Shown: positions 12,137 to 23,715 of the stretch, piece after piece
Layout of the letters: each line of letters opens with the position of its first letter
Numbering within the stretch: position 1 is the first letter of the stretch
DNA from: Pyxicephalus adspersus
Taxonomy: Eukaryota > Chordata > Amphibia > Anura > Pyxicephalidae
Length of the DNA: 64,000 bases
Direction: 5' to 3'
Assembly: GCF_032062135.1 (NCBI RefSeq)
Contig: NC_092864.1
Coordinates: 20,327,043-20,391,042, forward strand
Program-made: the position numbers and the translations under genes
Notes under the pieces: generated by a model
What the model saw: only the letters and a program-made list of their open reading frames with translations
The model's database searches: none
Told to the model about the DNA's origin: nothing

Positions 12137-13330
12137 CTGTTCTTTGCCTATTGATATGTCCCTAAATGTATATTTTTAGTTGAAAGCCATGTAGAAGTGG
12201 AAAGAAATTAGCAAATCAACTGCAGTACAAGGAGCATGGTGATGGCTAGAGAGAGTAGAATGTCAGAAAGATATGATCATTAGTGTATGGCTTCTTCTTT
12301 CACTAACCAATTATTAGGTGAGGAGGAGACCTCTAAAAGTTATTGAACTGCTGCAGAAAAATCAGGTCAGTGCTATGCAACTATTGTATAAATATAATTT
12401 AGAATGGACCAAAACAGGAGTCTTTTGGATAGTAAAACATTTCCCTGTTGGTTTTCTTGGCATTTCACCTTAAAGAAGCCTACCAAAAGTAACTATTTTC
12501 TTAGTCCTACCCTAACTTTTCTTGTTAAGGTTAAAGTAAGCTCATGATACCTCACTCCCTTAATGGCGCCGACATATTCACCCAGTGCCTTTTCCGGTTC
12601 AGGATCTACAGCCATTTTGATTGGCTGGATGATGCAGCTCCTGTGGCACCAGAATGCAGGCAGTCTTCTACCAAAGACTTGTTTCTATCAGGAAATGCTT
12701 GGATTTCCAAGTGTAATTCTGCTTTATGATGAGTCTCGGTCTGTTGCTATCCAACTTGCAAACTTCGCACTCCAGGGCAGTATTGAATGTTCAATGCAAC
12801 AGATGATTCATGTCTGATCAAATCTCTTGTGGATCAATGGCATCCTTCATCAGAAAGGTATTTAGACATTTTTTATTTTACTCAGAGACTTACACTCAGT
12901 CTGTCAGGCATTTATCCATGGTAATAATTTTAATAAATATTTAAAAAAAAGTTTTTGATTTTGTCCACTCTGATTTCTGGCTCTTTTGATGTCTAGATTC
13001 TGGTTATATCCTAGACATTGTTAAATCAGTAAAGAATGTTGGACAATAAACTGGCAGAACCTGAGCTATTTCAAACATTTGGCATAATATTCCCTAAACA
13101 ATTTTTTACATTGTCCATCACATATATGAATAGCACAAAAAGTAAAATCAACTTTTCCCCCAACCTATCCAGTTTTACAGCATGTGAGGAAGGGATTATT
13201 TGGAACAGTTGACAGTGCATAAAGGATAAGTGTAGCTTTGAGATAAAAATAAAAATTAAGTGTTATGCTTCACATTCCTCAACGATTCTACCCCTTCAAT
13301 GATAGCAAATATAAATGAAAGATTTTCATG
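12134..13330. other. No certain feature; one degenerate hammerhead-like motif
   Basis: Mostly unremarkable. On the minus strand near 12800-12860 there is CTGATGA followed by an imperfect GGAT..GATCC hairpin, but the GAAA segment is not preserved. It is listed only as a weak relative of the motif family described at 52122-52149. Confidence 0.3.
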
Positions 13331-13428
13331 TCACTGGTCTGGATCTGTCTGTCATTTGCAACCCCTATTTATTATACAGCGCTGCGTAATAGGTTAGCAC
13401 TATATAGATCCTGTTTAATAATAATAAT
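13331..13428 (+). mobile_element. L2-type LINE/SINE 3' tail, copy 1
   Basis: Contains CAGCGCTGCGTAATAGGTTA, a GCACTATATAGAT segment and a tail of AAT units. This is the frog version of the L2-type 3' end that finishes in GCGCTATATAAAT plus a short microsatellite. Only the 3'-most ~100 bases are present. Confidence 0.75.
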
Positions 13429-14559
13429 CCAATAACAGGTTTGTTGGATCACTCAGGTTTACCCATGACAGTCTATCTTCTCCAGTCTTGAGGAGGTTTA
13501 ATAAATCAGGCACGATCAATACAAGGTGTCCATTTGGCGTGGCTGTAAAACTAGCTCAAATCAATACCCCTTCACCACTGTTCCAAAAGCCTTGTGCTTT
13601 GTTCAGATGCAGATTTCCAAACCTAAGCCATGCTGCTATGTCCTCTTTAGAAAGAAGTAATCTTCTGACTACCCTTCTAAACAAGACTTAATTGTTAAGT
13701 CTTTATTTTAACTGTACTGTGTGATGAATTTTAACATTTATTATACTAAATGGGGCTGTAAAGTCTAAGATGGAGTTCATGTTTTTTGCAATTTCTCTTA
13801 GCATTAAACAGTCTAACCTTGGGGTGAATTTGTTAAATGTTTTCTATTTATGAATATTCTTATAGTTCAATTAGTTTCTGTGCAAATTTGGCATAATTGG
13901 GGCATTCTATAAGCTTTTCTGCACAACACTCTTGTACAGCTAACTTCCAGATTGTATGTCCAGCTCATTGCTTTTCCTTGGAAGTCTTTACAGAGCTTGA
14001 TGTTGAATAACAATCATCCCTTGAGTAAGAAGCTCCTATTCAGGCGAGATAGTTTCTTATTATTTTTTAGCTTTCCGGCATGCCTAAAGGAATGGCAAGA
14101 ATTCAGCTTTTCCTCTCACAGTGCTAAAACTGTGGTAATAATAAAGGGAAAACTTCTAACTTAACTTGATATGGTGCTTATATTCTTGCAAGTTGTTAAA
14201 ATACATGCAAACAATATAAATCACCTAAAAGAACTAGTTTCTTGAAAACGGAGAGCATTACTTTAAGCTATAACACCTGTGGTAGCGTAAGAGGTTATGA
14301 CAAATGAAAAAAACAAAGGAAATGCTTACAAAATGCATAATCATTTCCCTTTAAAAAGCATGTCTAAGCTCAGCTCTACTGTTGATGTTTATAATGTATT
14401 ACACTGCATAATTTATTATGCAGCCTTAATGGAGTGAATTATTCTCACTTGGATCACATACAACAAAAATACACACAAGACAGAGAAACTGACTTTCAAT
14501 TGAGGCTTTTCTATTCCTAAATAAATTGCTCATCTCATTATTTTCTGCTGTCTCCTGGT
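13429..14559. other. No recognisable feature
   Basis: Unique-looking sequence; the open frames of 67-70 codons have no domain character. Confidence 0.4.
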
Positions 14560-14760
14560 ATGATAATTTGCCCATTGCTGACACCTCTCCTATTCTTCCT
14601 GGCAGGCCTAACATTAGCATGTAAATAGCTGACAGATAGTGGCAAATGAAAGCAAAGAACGGCTCTTTAATTAACTTTAATCCTTTGCAAATCCATGCAG
14701 CAATCTGTTCTGACGCTGTTCTAGGCAGGATCTTTTTAGGAGGTCCCAAAATGCTGCCTC
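14560..14760. other. Candidate conserved non-coding element
   Basis: Repeat-free, information-rich stretch with words such as TAATTAACTTTAATC, CATGTAAATAGCTGACAG and TTTGCAAATCCATG (homeodomain/POU-like). No splice-bounded frame. By-eye candidate only. Confidence 0.28.
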
Positions 14761-15689
14761 CGGATGCCTATCGGTCCAGAACAGTAAGTGTGCGGGAAGT
14801 TCCAACATACGGAAGGTGCAATAAAATATGGGGTCTGGAAATTTAACAAGGGAGAGCAATTTGGAAAAGACAATAAAAGGTATGAAAGTAAACTATAGTC
14901 AGGGGAAAGAAGGTAATTTACAATAAATATAAATACATGATGCATATGGGCAAAACATTTTAAGCTGGAAAACTGACCTAATTTAAGATTTAAAAAGACT
15001 GCACTTTTCAAAAATATGTAGTATGTCATCTCTTGTGTCCCCCTGGGCACAGATAAAGGATGTTTTACATATAGCAGCATCAAAAGACATATCCTTCCTG
15101 AAGCTGGTTTTTCCCCTTTGTGCTCCTTCCTGTTATCTACTGGAAGAAAATGTGGTAATATTATACAGGTGTAACTGGGACCCTCTACTGAGCACTTCTA
15201 TTATTGGTAAGTGCCTTTACTCATATCTATGGAATATTACTTCTCAAGTACAGTCAGAAGAGAGTGCTAAAGTTTATTTCAGATGTCACCTTACTTAAAA
15301 AATACTGAAGCTAGCCATACATGCAAGAAAAACAAAGAAAAAAACAAACCTGAACTGTAAATGCTGTGAGTTGATGTCATAGACTTATCACAAAATTTCC
15401 AGGCACTTTACTTCATAACATTCATGAAGAATTGTAGTTTAGAAATTGAAGTAGCTAAAAGTCTAAAATGGGTATGGGTGGGAGTAGGGGAACACGAACG
15501 ACAATCACTACGTACTACACAGTCACCTTGGCTCGTGACCCGGCTGGTTTAAAAACTGTTCTGATCTCAAGGAGTTACAAAGCAAATATAAGCAGTTCAA
15601 ACACAATTCTCCTCCTCAAGCGCACTTACATAAAGCCTATCTTAATAAACATCTTCCCATCAGAAAAGGCATTTTTGTTTTGATTTCAT
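14761..15689. other. No recognisable feature
   Basis: AT-rich sequence with overlapping short frames on both strands, none with protein-like features. Confidence 0.4.
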
Positions 15690-16000
15690 TACATTCCCTG
15701 AAATTGCTTTTCTAGATGTTGCCGCTCATACATGCAATGCACTGGCTGCCAAGACCGCCGTTAATGCACTGATATCTCTGACAAGGTCAGTGCACTAATA
15801 ATTTCACAAAAGGTCATTTCCCCACCCTGCGTACAGAAACCTGAGCTGGAAAACATGACACAAAATAATGTCAGCTCACAAAAGGTAAGAGACAAAGGCC
15901 AAAGTGCCACTCCAAACGCTATCAGTTAACCTGATACAGCGGGGACATTTGCCACCAAAATTGTTCACAGGTTGCTGGGTTAAATTGTGTTGCCAAGGGG
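15690..16000. other. Candidate conserved non-coding element
   Basis: Complex, repeat-free sequence with two spaced copies of CAGTGCACTAAT/CAATGCACTGGC-like words and retained CpGs (GACCGCCGTTAATGCACTGA). No coding frame with splice sites. Confidence 0.28.
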
Positions 16001-16437
16001 GTAAACAAAATAAATGAAAACTTCACAACATAGGACCATTTGCTATGGAAGTAATGATTTTCTTACTAGATGCTTGCTTATAATACGCACCATGTTTGCT
16101 TCCTCAGTATGGTATTTCCTAGCAGAAAACTTACAATTCTGAAACATTTTTTTAAAACTTTTTCTGTCCAATTGAACCCTAAACTCACATAATAAATCAG
16201 CCAGAACTTAAACAACTTTATAGGGAACATAAAAAAATGTTTACAGTATCTAAGCAGTACCATTTGCAATTTACTTTTTGTCTTACCTCTGCTTTCCATA
16301 TGCACTTACACAAAACCTCACAGCTGTTTATCAGCCCCTGTGGGATCATCTATAGACCTGGTCCTCTGGTTCATATTTCTACATATCTACTGTTCACTAA
16401 GTATAGGTGTACCAGTCATAACAAGTGCAGTGCTCAA
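16001..16437. other. No recognisable feature
   Basis: AT-rich sequence; the frames at 16078-16305 and 16237-16476 are unsupported. Confidence 0.4.
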
Positions 16438-16594
16438 CCCAGAAATTTTTTTAAGCCGGGTGGGAAGAATTTGTAGGTGGGTGGCAGCCCCTGTATTGTG
16501 ACCAAACTCTTTAGTAACCACCCAAAAACAGCCGGGTGGGTGCTGAAAAGTGCCGGGTGGTGCGCCCAGCTGAAAGGGCCTGGGGAGAACCCTG
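16438..16594 (+). mobile_element. Short hAT-like MITE family, copy 1
   Basis: Starts CAGTGCTCAACCCAGAAA and ends GGGGAGAACCCTG, giving imperfect CAG-type inverted ends. The body contains a GCCGGGTGG motif repeated in both orientations. AAGTG lies at both borders, a possible partial duplication. Copies occur at 24895-25060 and 27061-27225, with degenerate ones at 45593-45670 and 50200-50516. Confidence 0.75.
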
Positions 16595-17099
16595 AAGTGT
16601 ATATCTGAAATGAAGAAGCAGCAGCCTTGCTCTACCACCAAAATGGTCTTATTGCCACACAAACCATGCAGAACAAAACATGGCAAGCCAGCAATATTGA
16701 AATGATCAGTTGTAGAGAACCTGCAGGCCATACTAGTGACCAATCTTTTGTCTTCTGTTTGCTTTTTTTCAACACAACATCCATAGTTCCATGCAATCTT
16801 CAAATAACATTAGATGCTGAGGATGTATACCAGAATAAATACACAGCAAAGACTAGACCTAGATGAGGGCTGGCTTAAAACAAAAAAATATGAAAGATAT
16901 AATGCCAAACATGCACAAATGCAAAGAGTCCTGAACAGTTCACGCTTAAGGATAATATTTAAGCGCTATTGTTGCAAACATGAAAAGTGTTTTCTTTCTG
17001 TCAGACAATACATTATGGAGTAAAAACGTATTGATGGAAATGTCCTACTTATTTATCCAAGCCTGAAGATATGTATGTAATCAAGGTTTGTGTCCAACT

Positions 17100-17400
17100 C
17101 TCCAAGATCAATGCCTCTCTACAGAAACAATTCAAGTGGAGATCCCATTAACTTTGATTTCTAAAGCATGGAGTCATTTTCCTTCCAATGTTTGCATTTC
17201 AGATACTTCAAAAACAGGAAGAAAAAAAAACCTACTTGCAGTTTGTATTTCAAAATGATAGCAGCAGAATGGTTTCACATAGCAATTTTCATTTGCTTAA
17301 TATAGCCGTGATATTTTAATTATCCTCTTTGCAAGCATCACAGACAATGAAATTGAATGCACATTTAAAGTTTTGTAACAGTAACTGAAGTGGCGTACGC
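17100..17400. other. Candidate conserved non-coding element
   Basis: Repeat-free run with motifs such as TTTGCATTTCAGATAC, AATTTTCATTTGCTTAAT and TTTTAATTATCC. No splice-bounded open frame. Low-confidence, by-eye. Confidence 0.22.
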
Positions 17401-17949
17401 AAGGGTTGGGCAATTGAGACTGCAGAGAGTATTTAAACAATTATATAGGGATGCAAACAAACCAGTGGCTGAATTTGTTTACATACAAAGTCTATCCAAT
17501 TTTACTTCCTACTAAAACTTCTAGCAGGTGTTGAGAAAGTATGAGGGCCATCATTGCTAATTCCTCCCACCAACTCTAATACTATGTCACTGTGATCCAG
17601 TAGCCTTAATAGTTTTTATCTCACTGTCTTTAAAAAAGTGTCCATATTATGTGTTTTCGCCCTGAGTAATAGTGAGAAGGTCAAAGTACCATACTAGTAT
17701 TTTATTGTGAAGGTCAGCAGTGGTAACTTAAGAATTTGCTTTAGAAGACTACTGTTTTATTGGCATAAACCCACCTGAATTATTATGTATTTTGGGAGTC
17801 CAAATAAGCAGACGAAAAATTGCACAAGCGAGGTTTTTTTTTTTTTTTTTGTGGCTAAGAATTATTCAAAAAATTGTGTAAACACACATACATAGTAAAT
17901 TATACATACATAAAGATTCGGATTGTTAACCCCCTCTTGATTATCCTAT

Positions 17950-18062
17950 TCAATTGAAGAAAGGATCAGTTACTTGGAACTTGTGAAACGGAATCCTTAA
18001 GTCTCTTTTTCTGACACGTTTCGCTTTACCGAATTGAATCGGATCATTTTCACTGTATTGGA
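17950..18062. repeat. Inverted pair of degenerate hammerhead-like motifs
   Basis: The plus strand reads ATTCAATTGAAGAAAGGATC, then GTGAAACGGAATCC. The complementary strand reads GATCCGATTCAATTCGG, then AGCGAAACGTGTCAG. The two halves are imperfect inverted copies of one unit. Each retains a GAAACG word but neither has a clear CTGANGA. Confidence 0.45.
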
Positions 18063-18885
18063 AGTGCCTGATTAGTTCTCAAAAATGCACACAGGTTAGG
18101 TAAATACTTTAATGCAAATATTGTCTCCATTTTTTACCAAGTTACAGATTTTAGTAACATGTATGGTTTTTCCTGAAAATTAGTAAAACAATACAAGTAA
18201 ATGCCTGGGGGGAAAAAAACTATTTTTCTCTAAGATGCGTTTAAACAAAAAGCCTTCATTATAAAAAAAGTTATTATAATATCAGAAGTATTGAATGTTG
18301 ATATTGACCATTAACTCTGTCAGCCATGATGTAGAACGATTTTAGTTTCTTATTACTGCAAAATTGCTTTTTTTAAACAAACAGTTCTGTCTGGTGAAGA
18401 AAAACAATATTACAAGTGTGAGGAGTGACATGGCAGCTTCATTCAGAAAACAAGGCTACCTTAATCCCTGCTTACAGTCAGTTATACACAATCTAAACTA
18501 TAGAACTCTTTCTGCTGCGATAAACTTAAATAATAGCAGTGACATGCAGGCTGTGGATATGTTCCTACACTTTATATTTAAAAATGAATGTTTTTTAAAT
18601 GTTTTTTTTTCTTTTGTTTTTTTAGACAGAGGCACTTAAGAAGTAAAGTAAAATAAATGGCCAGCAACGCAGTTTCTGTTTTATGGTGGCTACATTTACA
18701 GTATTGTATCAATGCAGAATGAATGAACCTTTGGAAAACAGCACCTGTGGATAGGGGAAGGTTTGATGACTACATACATACTTTTTTAAACAATTACAGT
18801 GGCATTTTTTTTCTTTTTTATCTATTTGGGATAACGCTTTTAACTAAATTAATAAAAAAAATAACTTTAGGCACTCCTGCCAGTG

Positions 18886-19110
18886 TTAAAGCAGAACTAA
18901 ACCCACAATACTCACCTGTCCCTGTTCTGTTGCAGGGCACTGCCATCTTCTTACTTCTTCTCCTAGCTGAATACGATCTTTAGCCATTTTCATTGGTCAG
19001 GCCAGGATGACATAAGAAGTGCAAAGAAGTTTATCCATTCCCAGCATGTGCAGCTCAGCTTTTTTTAGTTTCCCGGAGTGATCAGGTAGGTGGAAGGGAT
19101 ATCTCCTGTC
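18886..19110 (+). mobile_element. T2/Kolobok-like MITE, left part
   Basis: Begins TTAAAGCAGAACTAAACCCAC, essentially identical to the left end of the complete element at 42992-43231. The expected right end (CCACTTTAA-like) was not found, so this copy is truncated or diverged and its end is approximate. Confidence 0.6.
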
Positions 19111-19263
19111 CCTTCTGCAATACTGACCTGACTGATTGAGCATTTTTAAACGGTTTCCCTTTTTTACAGAACAGCTTGGCCTGTTAATGGAAGATGAAGT
19201 ATAACCGACTCATGTGAAAGATCAACAGGTAATACAACTATGTTTCAGAGGGGACACAAAAAA

Positions 19264-19641
19264 CAGTAGAACCTCGGGTTATCCGTCAACCATGGGGAAT
19301 GGCCAATTCCATATAAGTGTAGTTTCTGGTTAACAGAGGTTACTCTGAAACTGAGGTTTCTCAGCCCGTCAGCACTAGACCTCTAGTGCTGAATGGCTGA
19401 GAAAAGGGAAACACTGATGATGCTTGAGCCGTCATTAGGGTTTCCCTTTTCTAACTATCACGGAGCGGAGCAATCAGCTCTGCTCTGCTGTCCTGACAGC
19501 TCCACTCCCCTGATTGCTCCCGCAGCCCTAGCGGAGTTGTGGTATATGTTCTTGGATGCACAACACATGCCACAGCTGTAAAATGTGCCAGTTATCTGAA
19601 TTTTACGGTTATCTGAGTTCTGTGTAACTGGGGTTCTACTG
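19264..19641. mobile_element. Tigger/pogo-like MITE (378 bp)
   Basis: Ends CAGTAGAACCTCGGGTTATC and, inverted, TAACTGGGGTTCTACTG; the right end is followed by TA. CAGTAGAACC / GGTTCTACTG is a perfect 10-base inverted repeat. It is a different family from 8511-9048 but of the same end type. The interior has a CAGCACTAGACCTCTAGTGCTG hairpin-like segment. No transposase frame. Confidence 0.85.
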
Positions 19642-21216
19642 TACTGTGTTAATTCGAGTGAAAGTGAAACTGTATTGTTTTTTATTTTTGATTTTGCCAA
19701 TATATATATAATAAAACTTCATATGTACACATTCCAAGACATTCACTGCTATTTTAGACAAAGAAAAAAAACACCAAAATATCACCTCTAGTAAACCATC
19801 TTTTTATTGGTCCAATATTTCTGCACAAACAAATTTTCTCACTTAAACCATCCTTTTATGCATATTTAGGGGCTTTAAAACTTTAGGAAAAAATACCAAC
19901 TTATATTACCAAGATATTTCTGGCAAAACACAATATCCTCAGATGAAGTCAATACCTCAAACTGTATGTGGTATTATCTAGTCAGATGCTGCAAATTCTA
20001 AAGTATAAACAGTATAAATCAGATAGGTTGTAATATTGTGCTGTTAAAATACAACAGGAATTAAAAAATCTTTCATAATACGGTAAAAGATCTGCTTATA
20101 ACAATCCGCTACCTAATATTGATCATTTAATGGATAAGGAAACTTCTAGATTGTACCTTAGTTACAGGTAATGAAGACGTGGGACTCATAAGCCCCCGTA
20201 TGATGAATAGACGGTGGGAGATCTGCCTGACATTCAGAAAACAGTTTAATCACTAAGCTCTGTCTTGCAGGCGGCTCTGCAGCTATAGGCTAGGACAAGT
20301 CACTTATATGATTAGTATTGATTGTCTCACAGACACCTTAGAAACACAATAGTTTGAAACAATCAGTCGACTTTAATCAATGTTCACCTAATTCGCCACC
20401 TCAAGACCCTACAGAAAAGAAAAAAAAACATTAACTCCAAGATTTTAAGAAAATAATCTCTTAGCACTTGGATTTCCCAGGAAAAAAACATCTATTTTTT
20501 TGTAGATGTAGACTGTGGCAGTGTGAATGCCATTTATTTGATGTAGGGATGTAGGGTTGATTAAACTCTGTGGGAACAGTACTATTTATCTGTGCCTGAT
20601 GCTTAATTCCAGGTGTCTTTGTGCTCTCCAGCTATGCTCCACATAGAGTTCAATGAACCTTACAGGTAAGGATCACATCAACACCATTCAAGATTCTTCA
20701 AACCAAGCTGAAAGCAACATGACATGGTTATAGAGCAGAACACTGTGTAAACACACACTGCACTGAGCAGAAGAAAAAAAGCCTAGTTCCAATTGTAACT
20801 AATAATTTAGTGTCCTGAACTCCAGTTCAATGCAGATTTAACCTATAACTAAATGCACAGGGAGTGAGCAGGGGGATGCAGCTCTTTCACTGATGAATCA
20901 TCAGGGTCCATGTGTGAGAATGACACCTCAGCAGACCTTAAAACCTGTCAAAATATGGAAAAGGTAAAGCTCAGTGAAATGCTTGGGGTAAGCACCAAAA
21001 TGTCCCCACCAGGTCCAGTTACTGCACACGTATACTAGCGGCTTACAGCTGTCCATCTGAGTATGGTCCTCCCATACGACAAAAATAGGTCAGCAATGTG
21101 CATATGCTGAAAGAAAGGGACACAGAAGAAACTCTTTCCATGCAAAGGCTGTGTGGCACTGGGCAATTGCTGAAATGGAGACGTTACAAAGCAAACTGAA
21201 TTAAATAAGGTGTGAG
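19642..21216. other. No certain feature
   Basis: Mostly unique AT-rich sequence. The part around 20160-20640 is complex and repeat-free but gave no specific signal. Confidence 0.4.
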
Positions 21217-21537
21217 CATTATTATTATTTACGTGCATTTCTTTGGAGCTTACATATTAAGCAGCACTTTACAAAGTCCATAGTCATGTCATTAGCTGTC
21301 CCTCCAAGGGGCTCACAGTCCAATGTCCCTACCATAGTCATTAACACAGACCAAGGTCAAATTGGAGGGGAAGCCAATTAACCGAAATACATGTTTTTGG
21401 GATGTAGGAGAAAGCCGGAGTGCCCAGAGGAACCCCACACAGAATATGCAGAACTCCCTGCAGATGGTGTCCTGGCCAAAATTTGAACCTGTGACCCTAG
21501 GGCTGCAAAGGCCAGAAAGTTAGCCACTGAGCCAACC
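21217..21537 (-). mobile_element. tRNA-like SINE with L2-type tail, copy 1
   Basis: Read on the minus strand it begins GTTGGCTCAGTGGCTAAC (tRNA A-box-like) and continues with an AGGTTCAAATTTT degenerate B box. It then runs to GGGAC..TTGGACTGTGAGCCCC and ends in a short AAT tail (ATTATTATT on the plus strand). The same family occurs at 61151-61367 with the canonical GCACGGTGGCTCAG start. Full-length by eye, about 320 bases. Confidence 0.8.
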
Positions 21538-22189
21538 ATGAGCATTACAGTGCAACATTAAATGTCTCAGGACATCAGTTTAGTCAATTTCCTCGAAATG
21601 CCCATTCCTGCTATAGGTGACACTGCTTGTCTTTTTATGCTTAACAGACATATAGCACAATTCCAAAATGGTGTAAAGAGTGTCAGAGTATTAAAAAATA
21701 AAATAAAATTAACATTAGTGCCATAGCTGCTATCACAATGGTTCAATGAAAAAAAATACTAACAAGTACAGTAACCAAAAACAACTATAATTCGCCATGC
21801 ATATTGATCCCGTACAACCAATCTGATTGGATTCTCTGGGTTGCAAGCTCTTTTTACTTGCAGGGTTTTTAATACACAAGCACTGCTGTCATTTAATTTT
21901 CTGCTTGAGGAACAGCTCCCTCTACTGCCACAGAGGAGCAGTACAACTGTATACTTTGAAGCAGCAGGGAGAAAGCTTCCACTTGATAAAATTAATCAAA
22001 ACAGACTATGAAGATTCCCACTTACAAAACTGGGTGAAGAGATTAGACAGGAAGATGTAAAGGACAAAATTTATCCCCCACTATTCTGACACTAGTCTGC
22101 AAAACCGTTGATTATATAATTAACCTACACTACGCCACATAGGTCTTCAAAAGAAACTTTTTTTTTCCCCTAATGTAATATTTGTGCAA

Positions 22190-22460
22190 TTTGATACAAA
22201 AGTCTACGGGATGCTATGTAAATCAGCTGTATTTCAATTATTTTTCTCCACGCTTGTTTCGGAACAGCAAAATGACATAGGGTGGCAAAGTAACAAACAT
22301 TTCTACTATTCAATTCGATAAGCAGGCAGCTCCAAACATATCTCTGTTTAACTCAAATGTTTGCATACAATGAATCTGCAAAAATCAAGCCAAACAAAAG
22401 CATTTTAGCTAGTTTTAAAGAACTTGATTCATCAAATTCAAGAACAAGTAGTAATTTGGG
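22190..22460. other. Candidate conserved non-coding element
   Basis: Repeat-free sequence with ATGTAAATCAGCTG, GTTTGCATACAATGAATC and similar words resembling developmental enhancer sites; no coding frame. By-eye only. Confidence 0.22.
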
Positions 22461-22782
22461 GTGGGGGGGGATATAATATGTATATCTGTGTGTGTTTTAG
22501 CAGATTTTCAGTCATTTTGTAGTTATACTGCATATAATTTTTCTACAAGGAATCACACCTATTTAGTGCCTTTGTCAATGAACATTTAGAGTGAACTCCC
22601 CTCAATCAATCTCAAGAACTGCATTCTCTATACAAGCATTTTACTACCAAAAAAATAAAAAAAAAGCTAAAAGCTCTTCTTGGTCCATATGTCCTTGATT
22701 TCTACATGAATATGCAGATATAGATAATAGGTCAGCCACTGTACATGCAAATTACCATAACACATACATTTGTCTCCACGAT

Positions 22783-23276
22783 ATGTTACATAGTAAATCA
22801 GGTTAAAAAAAAAAAAGACATTAGCCCACCAAGTTCAACCAATAATTAAATAAACATATTTCAGATATAATACCCCATTGACATAGTTGATCCAGAGGAT
22901 GGCATTTTGCTCCAACAGGGAAAAAAAAAATCCTTTCTGATTCCATGAGGCAATCGGATGTTCCCTGGATCAACAGTCTCTATCTATACTTTGAATCCTA
23001 ATCCCCAGTTATATTCTGTGCTTCTATAAATCATCCAGCTTTTTCCTAAAGCACTCTATAGCAGTTGCTGAAACTACTTCCTGAGGGAGCCAGTTCCACA
23101 TTTTCACAGACCTAACAGTGAAGAATCCCTTCCTTATCCAGAGCTTAAACTTCTTTTCCTCCAAATGCAAAGAGTGCCCTCATGTTTTTTGTAACGATCA
23201 TAAAGTGAATAGTTGGTTAGAGAGTTTTCTATATGGCCCATTTATACGGGGTGATCATATCCCCCCTTATTTGTCG

Positions 23277-23338
<62 letters not shown>

Positions 23339-23395
23339 TAGATTCAGTTCAGGTAATCTCTCCTCATAGCTTAGCTCATCCTTTTATTAGTTTAT
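22783..23395 (-). mobile_element. CR1-type LINE 3' region
   Basis: Read on the minus strand it has AAGGGATTCTTCACTGTTAG, GTGGAACTGGCTCCC, then a CCCTGTTGGAGCAAAATG segment and GTTGAACTTGGTGG. It ends ACTATGTAAC. These match the CR1 ORF2 C-terminal/3' UTR layout, including the well-known TTCTTTACTGTGAGG block. Upstream, a GAGCTAAGCTATGAGGAGAG segment corresponds to the LSYEER coding motif. The frame is broken by stops, and a long GA/TC tract interrupts it at 23280-23333. A second fragment of the same part lies at 63512-63632 on the plus strand. Confidence 0.82.
23280..23333. repeat. (GA)27 microsatellite inside CR1
   Basis: Pure GA units spanning 54 bases within the CR1-derived sequence. Confidence 0.97.
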
Positions 23396-23677
23396 AGGTA
23401 TTGGAATGACCATGTTTATTTCCTGGGGAAAACCATAATATGTTCAGGTCTACAGCCCGGAGCTGTATTAAATGGACAGCTAGATAGCTAGATTAAATAA
23501 ATATAAGAAAGAAGGGGTTTGTAGGCTAAAAATATTGCATATGTTGTTTTCCAAACGTGAGTTGTATACAAAAAGGTAAAGTGTTTGGTCAAAAGCCCAT
23601 TAGTAGTGTCATGGGATATAGACTGCTGAACTATACAGCAATCAGTTAGCTTAGGTTTACAGTAGAATGTCTTGTAA

Positions 23678-23715
23678 CCCGATGCGTTACGCCTTTTGGG
23701 TTCCTCAGGGGTCTG
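23678..23715 (-). ncRNA. Hammerhead-like motif, copy with stem I ACCC:GGGT
   Basis: Minus strand: ACCC, CTGAGGA, a hairpin-like ACCCAAAAGGC, GTAA, CGCATC, GGGT. CTGAGGA fits the CUGANGA core. GTAA differs from GAAA by one base. The ACCC and GGGT flanks are complementary exactly where stem I would be. The hairpin at stem II is weak. Whether it is or ever was a ribozyme is inference. Confidence 0.35.

Noticed and set aside
16387..16803. 138-codon minus-strand frame
   Set aside because: Crosses a hAT-like MITE; its middle is repeat-derived and the rest is not protein-like.
21217..21537. Possible tRNA gene because of A-box and B-box-like words
   Set aside because: Boxes are degenerate, no cloverleaf forms and an L2-type tail follows: a SINE rather than a tRNA gene.
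23118..23369. 83-codon plus-strand frame with an Arg-Glu repeat
   Set aside because: Antisense of the CR1 fragment and translation of the GA tract.
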